64,000 nt of DNA from Spironucleus salmonicida (GCA_000497125.2 CM035321.1:1330001-1394000), one strand, 5' to 3'; counted from the first letter of the stretch, positions 13,001 through 23,802 are shown. Translations and numbers: made by a program. The notes: a model not told the origin generated them from the letters alone.

Positions 13001-14396
13001 TCCTCTGGTAGGTTCAGGGGGCAGCACGCTCTTCCTCTGGTAGGTTCAGGGGGGCAGCACGCTCTTCCTCTGGTAGATTCAGGAGGGCAGCACGCTCTTG
13101 CTCTGGTAGGTTCAGCAACGCAGCACGCTCTTCCTATATACTATTATTATCGGAGACATCATCATGATCATAATCAATTATGAAGGTATTAATAAATAGA
13201 TCCTTTAACTATAGATCAATATTCTACATTTTATTTACTAATGGCTATATCTCTTCATTACTGCGATTATCTATAACCTCATGTAATTTTAAGTTTACTT
13301 TAGAAATGGTGAAATTATCTTCAAAATCTTAAGATGGATGACAGCTAATTTGTCTTTTTTCTTAAATTACATATGAATCATCATCCTATAATTCGGAAAT
13401 AGATTATAAAGAAGAATTTTATTTAATGCTATTTATAGCTGAATATGTGTTAGGAACGAGCTGAAAATTTTTACGTTAAGGTTTCTAAAACTAATTTTAG
13501 TCTATTAAATTTAAGCTAGATGATAAAGAAGGAAAATTTTATATCTGATTTTACTACTTTTTATTATCTATTAACTTAATGTATGTTTCTTGTAAATTAT
13601 CACATGCAGCTGCATATTCATTTAGCATGAATTAAATATCGATACTATTTTCATGTTAGTTTTGAATGTTTTAAAACTCACTTTATTAATCTAGTTAAAA
13701 TTTAACTATAGATTCAATAATTAAGTTTGTTGCTTTTTAATTACTGAAATATTTATGTTATAAATTTTCAAAATTTTATATACATTTTTGCGTTCCATGA
13801 AGTTCTGAAACAAAATATCTAGAACTCCTTGTTGTCCCAGAAGTTAACAATTTCGAAACGTCCATACTCGACAGCTAAGAGCTTAATAGACCATTTCTTG
13901 CTCCTAAGCTTTTAATATTCTAATGTTTATGTTTCTTTGATTTATAGAGTTTAGATACTTATTCTAGGATGAGTAACATAAATTCTGTTGGTAAAACTTT
14001 TTATAAGTCCCGTTCTTTATCCTATTATATACCAACTGACTATCTGGTTAATTAGTACATTACATGTCTTTTATATCTCATCCAGTTATAAATATCTTAT
14101 AATTTTTCTAAATCCGTGGGAGGAGAATATAATTGCTCATAATCTATTAGGATTTAGTTTCCCTTTATAATTTCCATAATTACGCCCAAAATATCAACAT
14201 TCCAAACAATTTTTGTGTCATTATTACAACTAAACTCTTAAACGAAATCATATAATTCTTTCAGCTATTTTTACTAAGGTAGAATGTTAAGCAATAATGT
14301 ACACTATGTTTACAATATTTTTAGAAATTTTTCTGCCTTATTCTCATTTAGCTCTTCGGTATTGTTGTCAAAAAAGGTAGTTTAGTATTTATGCAT
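10079..14396 (-). CDS. Giant 11-residue-repeat protein with C-terminal membrane anchor (frame-disrupted in repeats)
   Basis: The gene runs from ATG 14396 (MHKYQTTFFDNNTEEL) to TGA 10079-10081. An N-terminal helical region of about 420 residues is related to the convergent gene at 8081-10090. About 77 tandem 11-residue units (13130 down to about 10590) follow, of types AALLNLPEEER and ANFLNLSEQER. A Gln-rich linker leads to a final hydrophobic segment NVTVASIIVIITIMLASLL, which looks like a tail anchor. The total length, 4,318 nt, is not a multiple of three. Between roughly 12380 and 13025 several units are 1-2 nt short or long, so the N-terminal and C-terminal frames are out of register. Either the gene is broken there or the repeat consensus has errors. 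The unit resembles no repeat family I can name with confidence. Confidence 0.6.
10590..13132. repeat. 33-bp tandem minisatellite array encoding 11-residue units
   Basis: About 77 head-to-tail copies of a 33-bp unit. In coding (minus) sense each unit encodes a variation of AALLNLPEEER. Three main unit types alternate: AALL...LPEEER, ANFL...LSEQER, and a GCC-rich AALL type. Some units have Gly in place of Arg (EEEGANFL). Blocks of several units recur in the same order, so there is higher-order duplication. Units from about 12380 to 13080 vary in length by 1-2 nt, always at the run of G or A after the CAG. The array is open in both strands, so the plus-strand frame is a by-product. Confidence 0.9.
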
Positions 14397-14511
14397 TGTA
14401 ATTTTCTAAAGTTGCTTTATCCATTATAACAATATATAACGAACTCATAAAAATAGAAATCTATTTTTATTATCTATTTTATTATACATTATTATCTATT
14501 TAACTTACTAC

Positions 14512-14982
14512 ATGCGTCATTTAAAATATCTGATTGCAAATCAGCTAAAAACTCCCACACGGCGCAACATGTTTAACTTTACCAAAGTGCAGTTTGAACT
14601 AGACTAAAATATTGTGGAATAGCTTAATTTAAAGATCGTAAATGTAACCGATTTACACTTTAGTACACTCAATAAGCCACCGAACGCAATTTTACGGTTC
14701 ATACGTGCATTTAAACGACTTAAAAATAACTCCCATATCGTTAGTTTGGATCATGTCGATTTTTAAGTTACACCTCCTGCAAAATGCACGGATCAAAAAG
14801 TGATTTAAAAGACATAATAATATTATGAATTTCGAAAGTCATAAACAAGGCAGCAGAGAGTAAAAATTCTCGAGTAGATTGAATTCGATGTCCATATTGG
14901 ATGCATTCGCAATCAGCCTGTCACATATCGATACCGCGAGGTCTCCTAAATTTTGAAAAATTACAAAGACAAACTATTCTGA
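14512..14982 (+). CDS. Hypothetical protein, 156 residues
   Basis: A frame of 156 codons from ATG 14512 to TGA 14980-14982, starting 115 nt from the divergent repeat gene. The sequence mixes basic and hydrophobic residues, with the segment PPNAILRFIRAFKRLKNN and a Gln/Lys-rich helix near residues 95-120. Composition is clearly coding, with balanced codon use and in-frame TAA/TAG. It converges on the gene ending at 14985 with only 2 nt between stops. No family recognised. Confidence 0.6.
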
Positions 14983-14984
14983 GA

Positions 14985-15884
14985 TCACTGCATTCTAGTT
15001 TTGTTTCGCATCATCTCCTCACAGGCTGCTCTTCTGGCATTCTATGCATCATTTTAGTTGAAAAACAGCTTCCGTCCGTCTAATGAATTTGGATTTTTAC
15101 AGTCAAATTTCGTGATCGGAAAATTATGAAGAATAGTCTCGTAGTTGCTCTAATTGGATATTGATGGTTTCTTAATAGCTTCAATTTTTTCTATTCCAAA
15201 ATCAAGTGCAGATTGTCTCGGCTGGTGGTGTACTGTTTGTTTTGGTACACATTCGCCGTTCCATAAATCCGATTTTTGGAAGTCTATATTTATTTTTGGT
15301 TATGTTACTTGCTTTTCTAAGGTCTGTACATTTTCGTTTCTTTTCTTGCCATATATTAATTGCTGCTCCTATCCAGGCTTTTATGGTATTAATTTTTTGA
15401 CAATTTCGCGGATTTACATATCCGTGGTGATCCCTGCCCGGTTGTTGAGATCTCTTGGAGCTGCTAAGACTCTATGATAGGGTTATTGTTCCGTTGTTTA
15501 CGCATTTTTGTAAACTTTTTACTTGGGGGGTGGTATTTCCGCAGAAAATAAATCAGATTTTAAGTAATTGTTAGTTTTTTGGGAATGGATTTATGCTCCA
15601 AATGGATCTGACGCTGGCTAATTAGAGGAGTTATATTTTCTCGGTTTTTCAGTTTCTGATGTGAAAACTGAGTTTGAATTAGTATTTAATGGATGCGCTT
15701 TATGTGGGATCGGACCAGGAGACGAAAAAATTGTTTGGTGTGACTATACAGTTGATGGTTTATCTTTTGAAACAATTTGATGAGATTACTTAAAGGTATC
15801 TACGTCCTATGCTGTGTAAAGTGACTATAATCTCTAGGCATAGCCAGGTACTGGAGGAGGCTGTGAGGCATGGAATACTTTCAT
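14985..15884 (-). CDS. Hypothetical low-complexity protein, 299 residues
   Basis: ATG 15884 to TGA 14985-14987. The protein is hydrophilic, rich in Pro, Ser, Gln and Asn, with motifs such as SQPPPVPGYAQ near the N-terminus, SSPGPIPHKAHP around residue 65 and a basic C-terminus (RRAACEEMMRNKTRMQ). It has no membrane segment and no strong coiled coil. The style recalls axoneme- or microtubule-inner-type proteins of flagellates, but this is only an impression. The plus strand is open in two frames here; those translate to cysteine- and phenylalanine-rich peptides with no domain and are taken as antisense. Confidence 0.6.
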
Positions 15885-16050
15885 ATTTTAAAAAGGGCGG
15901 TGATTAGCAATAATATAATTATAATATGATTAAAAGTCTAGTATATTAAAAGATTGGATTATGTAATTATTTATATAATTTATTGTTTTTGCGATCCAAG
16001 AAACTATTTCACAAGTATCGAATTCAATATTTTTAAGCATAAAGTAAAAA

Positions 16051-16491
16051 ATGAACAAACTAAAAAGATCTTCATTCTTCTTTACTGAAAAAAGCAGTTC
16101 TAACTTAATTCACCTACCATTCATTGATAGATCAAAATACAGGTACATTATAGCGTCACCTTTCCTCAAAGAACGCGAAGATAAATTCATAAATTAATAA
16201 AGCGAAATGGCACAACTAGCCCTGGAAGAGCTCAAACGCCGTCAGCTCTAGAATACTGAGCCAATCCATCCATTGCACAATTTTCCATGGGAACCTACTT
16301 TTAAGAACTTGACACCAGAATGGTTATGTGGATGTCTTACTTCACAAACAGCTGTTTAGTGCTTGGCAAGCAAAAAAGGTGCATACAAAATAATGCTTTA
16401 TTTTGAAAGGCTAAAGAAGGACATAATGTTGAAGGCAGAAATCAAGGCCAAGAACAAGAATAAAAACAGCATATTATTGCTAACGAAGTGA
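16051..16491 (+). CDS. Hypothetical protein, 146 residues
   Basis: ATG 16051, preceded by an A-rich run, to TGA 16489-16491. The protein has a basic N-terminus, a middle helix (EMAQLALEELKRRQLQ), the segment HNFPWEPTFKNLTPEWLCGC, and a very Lys/Asn-rich C-terminus. It shows no membrane segment. The flanks are AT-rich spacers, about 166 nt upstream and 489 nt downstream. I do not recognise the family. Confidence 0.6.
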
Positions 16492-16980
16492 ACTATAATT
16501 AAATATTATTTTAAAAAATATTTTAGAAGTTGTATTTATATGGCTAAAATGCGAAATTTGGAATTTACGTAATTTTCAAAGTCTAAAAATTGAATTGAAT
16601 TGAATTTCAATATGAATATAAAAATGAATAAAAACTGATAATGTGAATATTTTTCATTTAATGACATTTAATATAAACAAATGTGTATCTAGATATATTT
16701 CTGATAAATCATTCCAATAATGAGTTTATATAACACTTATGATTATCCTAATACATTTTATTTATTCGTTTTGTGAGTATTCAATATTATCTGACAAAAT
16801 TACAACGCATGCTATTCAATTTCATCTTTACCTCTCAACTGTAGGAACCTTATTGTCTTCCAGATCATATTCAAATTATATTATACTATAATATAACTTT
16901 ACTAAATAATTTATACTAAAAAACCTTAGAAATTATTATTTCCATAGATATATATAATTCATATAAAATTCATCTTAAAA
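16492..16980. other. AT-rich spacer
   Basis: 489 bases of AT-rich DNA between two plus-strand genes. It must hold the promoter of the ankyrin gene, but I see no distinct element or small gene in it. Confidence 0.45.
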
Positions 16981-17805
16981 ATGGGCGTCCCCAGTTCCAT
17001 TCCAGAAAACTCCGTAGAGATGCTACATTATCACCTAGAGCTTGATAACTTTAAATCAGCAACAATAATGATACCAGATTTTTTATAAACGTGTCAGGAG
17101 ACGTCCCGTACGACGTCACTCATGATCGCAGCACGCCGTAACAGTCTAAATATGATAGAGTTACTTATGGATGAACTAAAAATGCAAGATTGTAACGGTT
17201 AAACCGCCTTGCATAAGGCTCTTATTTTTAACAAACCAGAGGCTGCTAAGCTTCTGCTGGCGGAACGCGACATCCCAGATAAGTCTAACTCGACACCCCT
17301 TCACTTCGCAGCAATGTCAGGATGTTTGGAGCTCATAAAAGAACTTAAAACTGAGAAAATATGTTTCGATGATCTTTAGCGGACACCACTTATGAAGGCT
17401 GCGATGTACCGCAAACTTGAAAGTGTTTAATTACTTACAAATCAGTGTGGTTTATAAGATGATAATGGTCTCACAGCATGTGCTTTGGCAGCACAAAGAG
17501 GGTATCCAGAAATTGTCAAAGAACTTATTTCTGAAGAAGGAGGAATTGTCGACGGGATGGGGAGAAGTTTGGTCTAAGTTGCAGAATAAAGCGATTAGTA
17601 TATGATGGTGGTATTCCTAATGAATGGATGCGAGGGATTTAAAGATGGGAAATATAATAAGGAACTAAATGTTAAAGGAAACGAACTGAAATTATAAGCT
17701 GAGTAGAGGAAATAGGAGAAGACTGACGATGGAGACTCTAGTGGGAATGGAAATCCAAGTATAATAGGCAATTAGAGCGTTCGAAGCATGGATGGTAGTG
17801 CATGA
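16981..17805 (+). CDS. Ankyrin-repeat protein
   Basis: A 274-residue frame, ATG 16981 to TGA 17803-17805. Ankyrin units are visible from about residue 40 to 205: SLMIAARRNSLNMIELLMDE-like, NGQTALHKALIFNKPEAAKL, NSTPLHFAAMSGCLELIKEL, QRTPLMKAAMYRKLESVQLL and NGLTACALAAQRGYPEIVKE. Several contain TAA/TAG at the Gln position of the consensus, which supports the code. The C-terminus is a charged, Gly/Ser/Asn-rich tail. Ankyrin repeats bind other proteins; the partner is unknown. Ankyrin proteins form large families in diplomonads. The next gene starts 56 nt downstream on the same strand. Confidence 0.85.
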
Positions 17806-17861
17806 GTTTTATTTTTTATTTTTTCATTTCACTTTAATCTCCACTTTAATAATTAAATTAA

Positions 17862-18578
17862 ATGGAAGGTTTTAAAAATCGCCCAGATTGCTAGTCTAAA
17901 GCATACTAGAGGTTTAGGCATCGCCCACATTCAAATCCATTAGCAGATAATAATATACCTTTACCTGCTGTCAATGCCGATGAATTTCCCTATAATGATT
18001 TTTATCCTGAACAAAATTTCTCTTCATTTTCTTTAATTGATATAGGATGTGGTTATGGAGATTTTATTTGTAAAATGGCTAGTGAATATTCTTAAAAATC
18101 CTTCCTAGGCCTTGAAATTCGTGATAAGGCAGCTGCTATTGCCCAGCAATAAATTATTGATAAAAGAGAAACCGAGAGCTGCTTACTGAATGCTGCTGTT
18201 CTTCGATGTAATGTTATGAGACAATTGCCTATTTTAGTATCTAAAGGGTCAGTAGAAGCATTTTCTATTATGTTTGCTGATCCTCAATTTAAATAGTAAA
18301 ATAAAAGAAGAAGAGTTTTAACACAAAGTTTTGCTATAGAATTATAGTATTATTTGTAAAGTAAAGGGCTAATTTTGTGTTGTACTGATGTTTAAGAACT
18401 TAGTGAAGCTATGGACGAAGGTGTCAAAGAATCAGGGCTCTTTGAAAAAATTGATACTTAAGATGGGTTATGCGCTTCATTTCTTAAACATTTAAATTAG
18501 ACTGCTGATGCATAGAGGCATTTAAGAAAAGATGATGATAAAACTATTTATGTCAGTGTCTGGAAAAAATTGATTTGA
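17862..18578 (+). CDS. TRM8: tRNA (guanine-N7-)-methyltransferase catalytic subunit (Trm8/METTL1/TrmB family)
   Basis: A 238-residue frame, ATG 17862 to TGA 18576-18578. It shows the SAM-binding motif DIGCGYGDF (about residues 58-66), the family motif GLEIRDKA downstream, and the diagnostic FADPQFKQQNKRRRVL, equivalent to FPDPHFKKKHHKRR in Trm8. The protein starts near the usual RxRQHxNPL-type motif (FRHRPHSNPLAD). It should methylate G46 in the variable loop of tRNAs, normally with a Trm82 WD40 partner in eukaryotes. Length is close to that of the family. TAA/TAG Gln codons fall inside the conserved FADPQF region, good evidence for the code. It converges with a small gene 19 nt away. Confidence 0.92.
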
Positions 18579-18597
18579 AATATTTCACTCATTCCGA

Positions 18598-18855
18598 TCA
18601 GATATCAGATAGCGTATCATCATTTGGAACTGTATATATTCCAGAGTCAAAGTCTAGCTAAAAGTCGTAATCTTGAAAGCAGTCTAATATCGAAGGCTCC
18701 AAATAAGATAATTGCTACAAATATTTTTTCGGTATCAATGACTAAATATCTACTTCATAATCATCCTTTTCAAATATATCACTGCTCATCCCTCGATCAT
18801 TTTCAAACATATCCATAACTGTGTGAAAGCTAATGTTTTCTTGGGATGATCCCAT
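18598..18855 (-). CDS. Small acidic protein, 85 residues
   Basis: ATG 18855 to TGA 18598-18600. The protein is acidic (many Asp/Glu), with no hydrophobic segment and no obvious coiled coil; it ends NDDTLSDI. It sits convergent to the tRNA methyltransferase gene with a 19-nt gap, the spacing typical of genuine 3' neighbours in this window. Function unknown; support is modest. Confidence 0.45.
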
Positions 18856-19422
18856 ATTTTGGAAATAAATATTATCAGCATATTATTTTATTGTTTAATT
18901 ATTACATTAAATATTGTGGTTTATTGAGTGTAGATAAAAATTCTTGTTTTAGTATATTATTATAAAATATACTTAATTAGTAAAAACTGAAACCAAAAAT
19001 TAGTAACAATAATACCTTATAAGACCTAATAAGCTAATTATAGTAGCCGAAACTATTAAATCTTAAGATAATCTCTTACTTCAGTAACTCACTAATGTGA
19101 TACATACGATAAAATGATACTATAAGCATAAATCATTTTTATTTTATCGAGTCAGAACGTTTACCGCGCAAAGTAGAGTTTTCCCTTTTATTACTTAATT
19201 TAGTTTATTAAACATATTATTAATCTGCAATTTATAAATTTCAGATCTCCCTTACTTAACTCTATATCATACTGTATTACTTCATATAAACATACGTTAA
19301 CAATTTTTCCTTTACACTCCTCATTTCCACTTCCTTAGTTTAAGTTCACTTATAGAGCATAAATTTTGACCCACTCACGTAATAAACGTTATTATTAGTA
19401 ATACCATAACAATATATCACTC
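18856..19422. other. AT-rich spacer
   Basis: 567 bases between two minus-strand genes. A somewhat less AT-rich patch at about 19150-19380 has only short frames (under 30 codons) on either strand, so I call no gene. Confidence 0.45.
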
Positions 19423-20031
19423 TCATTTAGTAAATTTAATGACAAAAATTATTATAAAGCTAACTATTACCACGATGATCATGGCAGTTTGAATAAGGCA
19501 ATGCTTATTTTCAGTCGCAGCAACTTTTAATGCTAAACCACCACCCTTTGTGAATATGCTTCCCACACCTTTTGCTCGGCCCTAAAGATCCTCAATTTAT
19601 CCGTTTTGGCGTGCTAATTCATTGTTCATGTTATCAACAGTCTCCTTTCCTTATGTAAGGTTAGATTAAATCACATTTTTAAGGCCTTATACCTCTTCTA
19701 CATCCGTATAGAGGTCACTAGCTACGTTCTCTGAAGCACTTAGAGCCTAGAATTATTTCACGTGAAGGATCGAATCAATGATGGATGTCTATTATTGGAT
19801 GAACATTTATTGAGCCGTCACAAGCTCTTACTGTGTGGGTAAGTGTAGGTTGATTAAGTTAGTAACATTCATCTGTTTAATAGTACTTTAAAGTAGTTTC
19901 TAAGACTATTGAAGACAGTCATCAGCTGCTTCAGCTGGTTCGAAATCTCGTGTATTTGTAGCTTCTTGCAGCAGTTTTTTGATCTTGAGATGCAGAGATA
20001 TTATCTGTTCAAATGTCTATGGTATATTCAT
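19423..20031 (-). CDS. SNARE protein with C-terminal membrane anchor (Q-SNARE-like)
   Basis: A 202-residue frame, ATG 20031 to TGA 19423-19425. An N-terminal helical region is followed by a heptad segment (about residues 105-170) containing NELARQNGQIEDLQGRAK, where a Gln sits at the likely zero layer. A hydrophobic stretch then runs from about residue 182 (TAMIIVVIVSFIIIFVIKF) to the end, a classic tail anchor. It would act in membrane fusion on an endomembrane compartment and be disassembled by NSF, which is encoded twice at 28514-30733 and 34324-36543. The Qb/Qc subtype cannot be settled by eye. Confidence 0.7.
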
Positions 20032-20164
20032 TTTGATGGTATTTGATATTGGTATATAATAAATATGCTCACACATATAATTATATTCGATTAATATTAA
20101 CGATAATGTGGTACTATTATTTATATCGTGTTTAGTATGTTTGCAAACAAAATGTAATTTATTC

Positions 20165-20479
20165 TCACTACATATCTACACCTGAATTCCTATAGGACTA
20201 TATTCCATTTGGATCAAATCGAAGCTCGATAACCTCTTCCTACTCATATTCAATAGGCAATGAATTTTCTATTGACATCTCTATGGATAGTCGCTGCTTT
20301 TTATCTGTGTATATAACTGAATTTTACGAGAATAACATGTTAACATTACAATCAGCTTTGTCAATCTTATATGAGCTGCTCTTTGATGAGACAAATATTT
20401 TGGATCCAATTATATTAGCCTAACTCATATATTCTCTTTTGAAGAAGAGCCCTTAAAACTTCACCTTACACGTTCTCAT
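20165..20479 (-). CDS. Hypothetical protein, 104 residues
   Basis: ATG 20479 to TGA 20165-20167, upstream of and parallel to the SNARE gene with a 133-nt gap. The translation alternates polar and beta-like hydrophobic residues (SKIFVSSKSSSYKI, EEVIELRFDPNGI), suggesting a small beta-rich domain. In-frame TAA/TAG Gln codons and coding-like composition support it. No family recognised. Confidence 0.5.
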
Positions 20480-21507
20480 TTCAAAATTAACTGATCATTT
20501 TATTATATGCTTTTATATAATCCTAGTTAAAACTACTATTAAAATAATTTCTCTATAATTACTTATAACAGATAATAACATTAGTTATTCGACCTAAGAA
20601 TATAAGTTTATAATAAACCAAAATAATACTTTTTATTAAATGTATATGTCTAACTTAAAAATAGTAAAATAGTAAAAATAAACTAATGCAGGTGAATTAA
20701 AAATTAATTTAAGTCATGTAAATTTAAATAGATATATATAAAATAATAGTTAACTATCGATTTTTATTATTATATATTTAATTTACAATATAAAAAATAT
20801 AATAATCTAAAGTTTAGGTAACGAGAAATCGAATATTTGTTGATTTAACTGTATTTTAGTGATAAAATATATTTAAAAAACTAGGTATCTAATATTGTAA
20901 CCTGCTAATAAAATTTCATTAATCAAGTATTTTCATTTTAGTTAATTTGGTATTTTTAATTTGTACGAGATGTTGTAATCATCATGTATGTTGATTTTAT
21001 TATTATCAATGACACTATTATATTACTATAATTGTCCTGAGATTTAAGAAATTTCGAATATGATGATAAATTATAGCGTAACTATTTTTAGTCACTAAAG
21101 TATGAATTATTTCTAATAACAGTAATAAGAAAACTATTTTCCTAAATATGATTATGCATATATTAAGATATTTTTGAAATATCTTTAAGTATATAGTGAA
21201 AATAGTTAGCTATATATCTTATCTAGAAAATTTGTGTTGTAATTTCAATTTTCATCAAATCTTATATTATTTTATGGTAAAATTTTATATGTACAATATA
21301 AATCAAAATTCACTAGACGAAGTGACTACTTCGTTCAAATTTTGATAATAGTTGCCTACAAGAGACTTATTTATATTCTTTGACAGCTTAATCCTAAATG
21401 ACAATGACGTAGTATCCGATCCTTCTACTTATTTCATATTGAAATAATGGGATTCAAAACAAATTATACTAATATTATTGTATATATTCTAGAAATATAT
21501 TGAAAAA
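20480..21507. other. AT-rich spacer containing one strong hairpin
   Basis: About 1 kb of AT-rich DNA between divergent genes. The only structure I see is the two-stem hairpin at 21302-21346, listed separately. No supported reading frame. Confidence 0.5.
21302..21346. other. Imperfect 45-nt hairpin
   Basis: The outer arms ATCAAAATT (21302-21310) and AATTTTGAT (21338-21346) pair perfectly over 9 bp. The inner arms ACGAAGT (21317-21323) and ACTTCGT (21328-21334) pair over 7 bp around a 4-nt loop, with an asymmetric internal loop between. It lies about 160 nt upstream of the CxxC gene at 21508. It could be a regulatory structure, a small RNA or a mobile-element remnant. Confidence 0.5.
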
Positions 21508-23190
21508 ATGAAACTTAATTCGAATGTGTCTAAAAAGTTAAACATATTAAAGCATACACCTGGCTGTGATTCTTGCAAATTATCTGTAGCATAAGACTTA
21601 TCATATTTTATTATTGGTATTAAGGATAAATTAGACTAGTTGTAGCTAACTTGTAGCTTTCGTTAATATCTACCTGCTTCTAAAAATGTTCCATCAATCC
21701 CTATAAGTAAATGTAAAATTTGTGGGCGAAACTAACTTTTTTCATGCCTATCTTAAGTTATAGAAGAAATATCAGAAGAATGGTTTTTTAATCTAATTTC
21801 CTCAATTTTACATATTTAATTTAAAGATTTATCAAAAAAAGTTTGGTAGCTATTAGATTTATGCAAATAGATTGATGTCAAAAGAATACAAAGTGATAAA
21901 CCACTCATTGAAAACATTTAAATATAAACAGATGACGCCGAAGTAGGATATAAAAATAATTTTAATAGAATAGCACATATAGTAAATTGTAGCTCTTTAC
22001 AGCCTGAAACAGTAATAAGAAGCATTGAGAATCTTATTAAAGATCTTAAAGTACATTAGGAGACTGATTACTCTAAAATTATTAATAATTAGGAAGAAAT
22101 TATTTTGCAGGTATAAAATGAGGTATAACAATTACAGTAATAAGTGCGAATAAATTATAGCTTATTTTAATAAGAGAAAAAAAATAATTATTCATAAGAA
22201 GTTATGAAGTTGTAAAATAAACTTAAAACCAAAGACGAATAAATGGAAAAGCTGCATAAATCTTAAACTTTTAACGAAAGAAAAACTCTTCTTAACGAAT
22301 TTGCTCGTTCATAAAGGCCTTTATCATCAATTGATGAATTTAAAAAATCATTCTCACCAAGAAAACTTATAAGCCCTCTTTCTCATTCATAGAATAAAGA
22401 TAAGGAAGAATATTAACCTAACAATAAATATTAAAAACAAGTAAACATACTTCAATAGGAAAACAATCGACTTTATTAATAAAATTCAATATTTGAATAA
22501 AAATTATAATAATTAGAGAAATAAAGATATTCATCTGCCAAAACAATTACTTTTGCCCAATCAGTTGCCAAAAATGTATAAATTGATTAAAAAATTATCA
22601 AAACATAGACTTCGGTAATAAATGATTAATCATAGGAAATCACACTTTTTAAAGATAATATTCATGTTTTAATGTAATAAATAGTTTCTCTTCATATAAA
22701 CTTATCAGAAACACGTAAGAATTAATTTTTTTCTATAAAATATAACACAGATGCATCAACTTATGTTAAAATATTTAAAAAAATACTTAATTAATTAAAT
22801 ATTTCATAATATACATAAGAATAAATCTCAGATCATTTTCTGTCAGTTTTAGAATTTATGAGCTCAGAAGAGATTGTTAATAAATTTACTGAATTCTCTG
22901 GAGTATAATCTCTTGATTTATGTAATATCAAAAGCATGTTTAGCGAAAGCACAGAAATATACATTGTAAGTATTATGAAGGATTATAAAACATTATCCCT
23001 GATTAAAAATTTAGCATCAGTCGATGGCTTTATGTATGATTTCATGTATCCAGTTGATCTTTAATTTAATGTTGTTTGTGCAATTTTATGTATTTTTGGT
23101 CTAAAGCCACTTTGCAAAAAAGGGTATGGTATACCTTGGTTAGTTGGTGATAATGGTAGTTTTGAAGGTGTTGAGTGTGAAGTTTTATGA
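21508..23190 (+). CDS. CxxC/CxxC coiled-coil family protein, member 1
   Basis: A 560-residue frame, ATG 21508 (after six A) to TGA 23188-23190. The N-terminus carries C20-x2-C23 (GCDSCK) and C69-x2-C72 (SKCKICGR), a likely zinc-binding pair. IQIQTDD follows near residue 138, then a region NRIAHIVNCSSLQPETVI, a long Gln/Lys-rich coiled coil, and a C-terminal helical domain (EIYIVSIMKDYKTLSLIKNL). The same layout, spacing and C-terminal domain recur in the genes at 26876-28435, 36622-38181 and 40128-41618. I know no named family with this arrangement. It converges with the cyclin-like gene with a 168-nt gap. Function unknown; a scaffold role is a guess. Confidence 0.75.
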
Positions 23191-23291
23191 ACTAATCATC
23201 TGTAAATTAAAAACTTCATAAATATCTATTAGATGTAGCAAATGCAGTATATATTGAGATTATATAAAATATTACTATTTTATCATATAAT

Positions 23292-23308
23292 TTTCGTATT
23301 ATACGAAA
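23292..23308. repeat. Palindrome at outer breakpoint (left)
   Basis: TTTCGTATTATACGAAA: 8-bp perfect arms around one central base. It is the last sequence shared with the right arm (39518-39534). It lies about 50 nt past the stop of the cyclin-like gene, so it could also act as a 3'-end hairpin. Confidence 0.8.
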
Positions 23309-23358
23309 TTTCTGGTAATTCTGTCACCCCTGCTGAACGTATTATTATACTCAATCTA

Positions 23359-23802
23359 TCACTCTTCTATCTCGGCTCTGATGTCCTCTATCTCCTTCCT
23401 GGAGACGAAGAGGTCGTGGTCCAGCTCGAGCAGTACCGACCTAGCTAGGGTCCACAGTGCTTTCTCAGCAAGGCCGAACCGCTGCGCAAGGGTCTCAGCT
23501 ATGCCGTCCTGGTCCCGGGTGGAGGTTGAGGCCAGCAGGAGTACGACCGGGATGGTAAGTCGGTGGGCTTGCAGTTCGGCGCTCAGCCTGGTGAAGAATA
23601 CTGCGGACACCAAGAGCATGTCCGTACCGAAATTCGACTCCGCGAACCGCAGCATTTCGGATACCTGGGACTAGAGCTTGGGGTTCGGCGCCTGAACGAG
23701 TGATTGCAACTGCACATGGATCTGCAGATTCCGCCCTTCTCGCACCTAGTGCCGTGCCGCTGTCGCCAGCTTGTTGGTAAATTGTCCGTAGGAGCAGTCC
23801 AT
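23359..23802 (-). CDS. Small cyclin-like protein (Pho80-like), left copy
   Basis: A 147-residue frame, ATG 23802 to TGA 23359-23361, GC-rich. The region LLVSAVFFTRLSAELQAHRL (residues about 63-82) and then LAQRFGLAEKALWTLARSVL with LELDHDLFVSRKEI match the helix pattern of Pho80-like cyclins: a YLDRL-type helix, a gap, then an LNxLExxFLxxLDFxLxV-type end. If so it would activate a cyclin-dependent kinase such as a Pho85/CDK5 type. The usual HR motif and the long helix 1 are weak, so the assignment is tentative. An almost identical copy lies at 39024-39467. The nucleotide match begins within a few bases of the ATG. Confidence 0.55.

Larger units (their letters stand above)
23292..23802. repeat. 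Outer arm (left) of the inverted duplication
   Basis: These 511 bases match 39024-39534 in inverted orientation without gaps (left plus right coordinate always equals 62826) and with only about two differences noticed. The arm runs from a palindrome at 23292-23308 to the start codon of the cyclin-like gene at 23802, where similarity stops within a few bases. Confidence 0.9.

Noticed and set aside
10590-13132. CRISPR-like array
   Set aside because: Units are directly adjacent with no unique spacers and encode a protein repeat. The context is eukaryotic.
15154-15477. Overlapping plus-strand frames rich in Phe/Cys/Leu
   Set aside because: They look like membrane helices but lack a usable ATG and lie antisense to a 299-residue minus-strand frame with a good start and a tight convergent stop.
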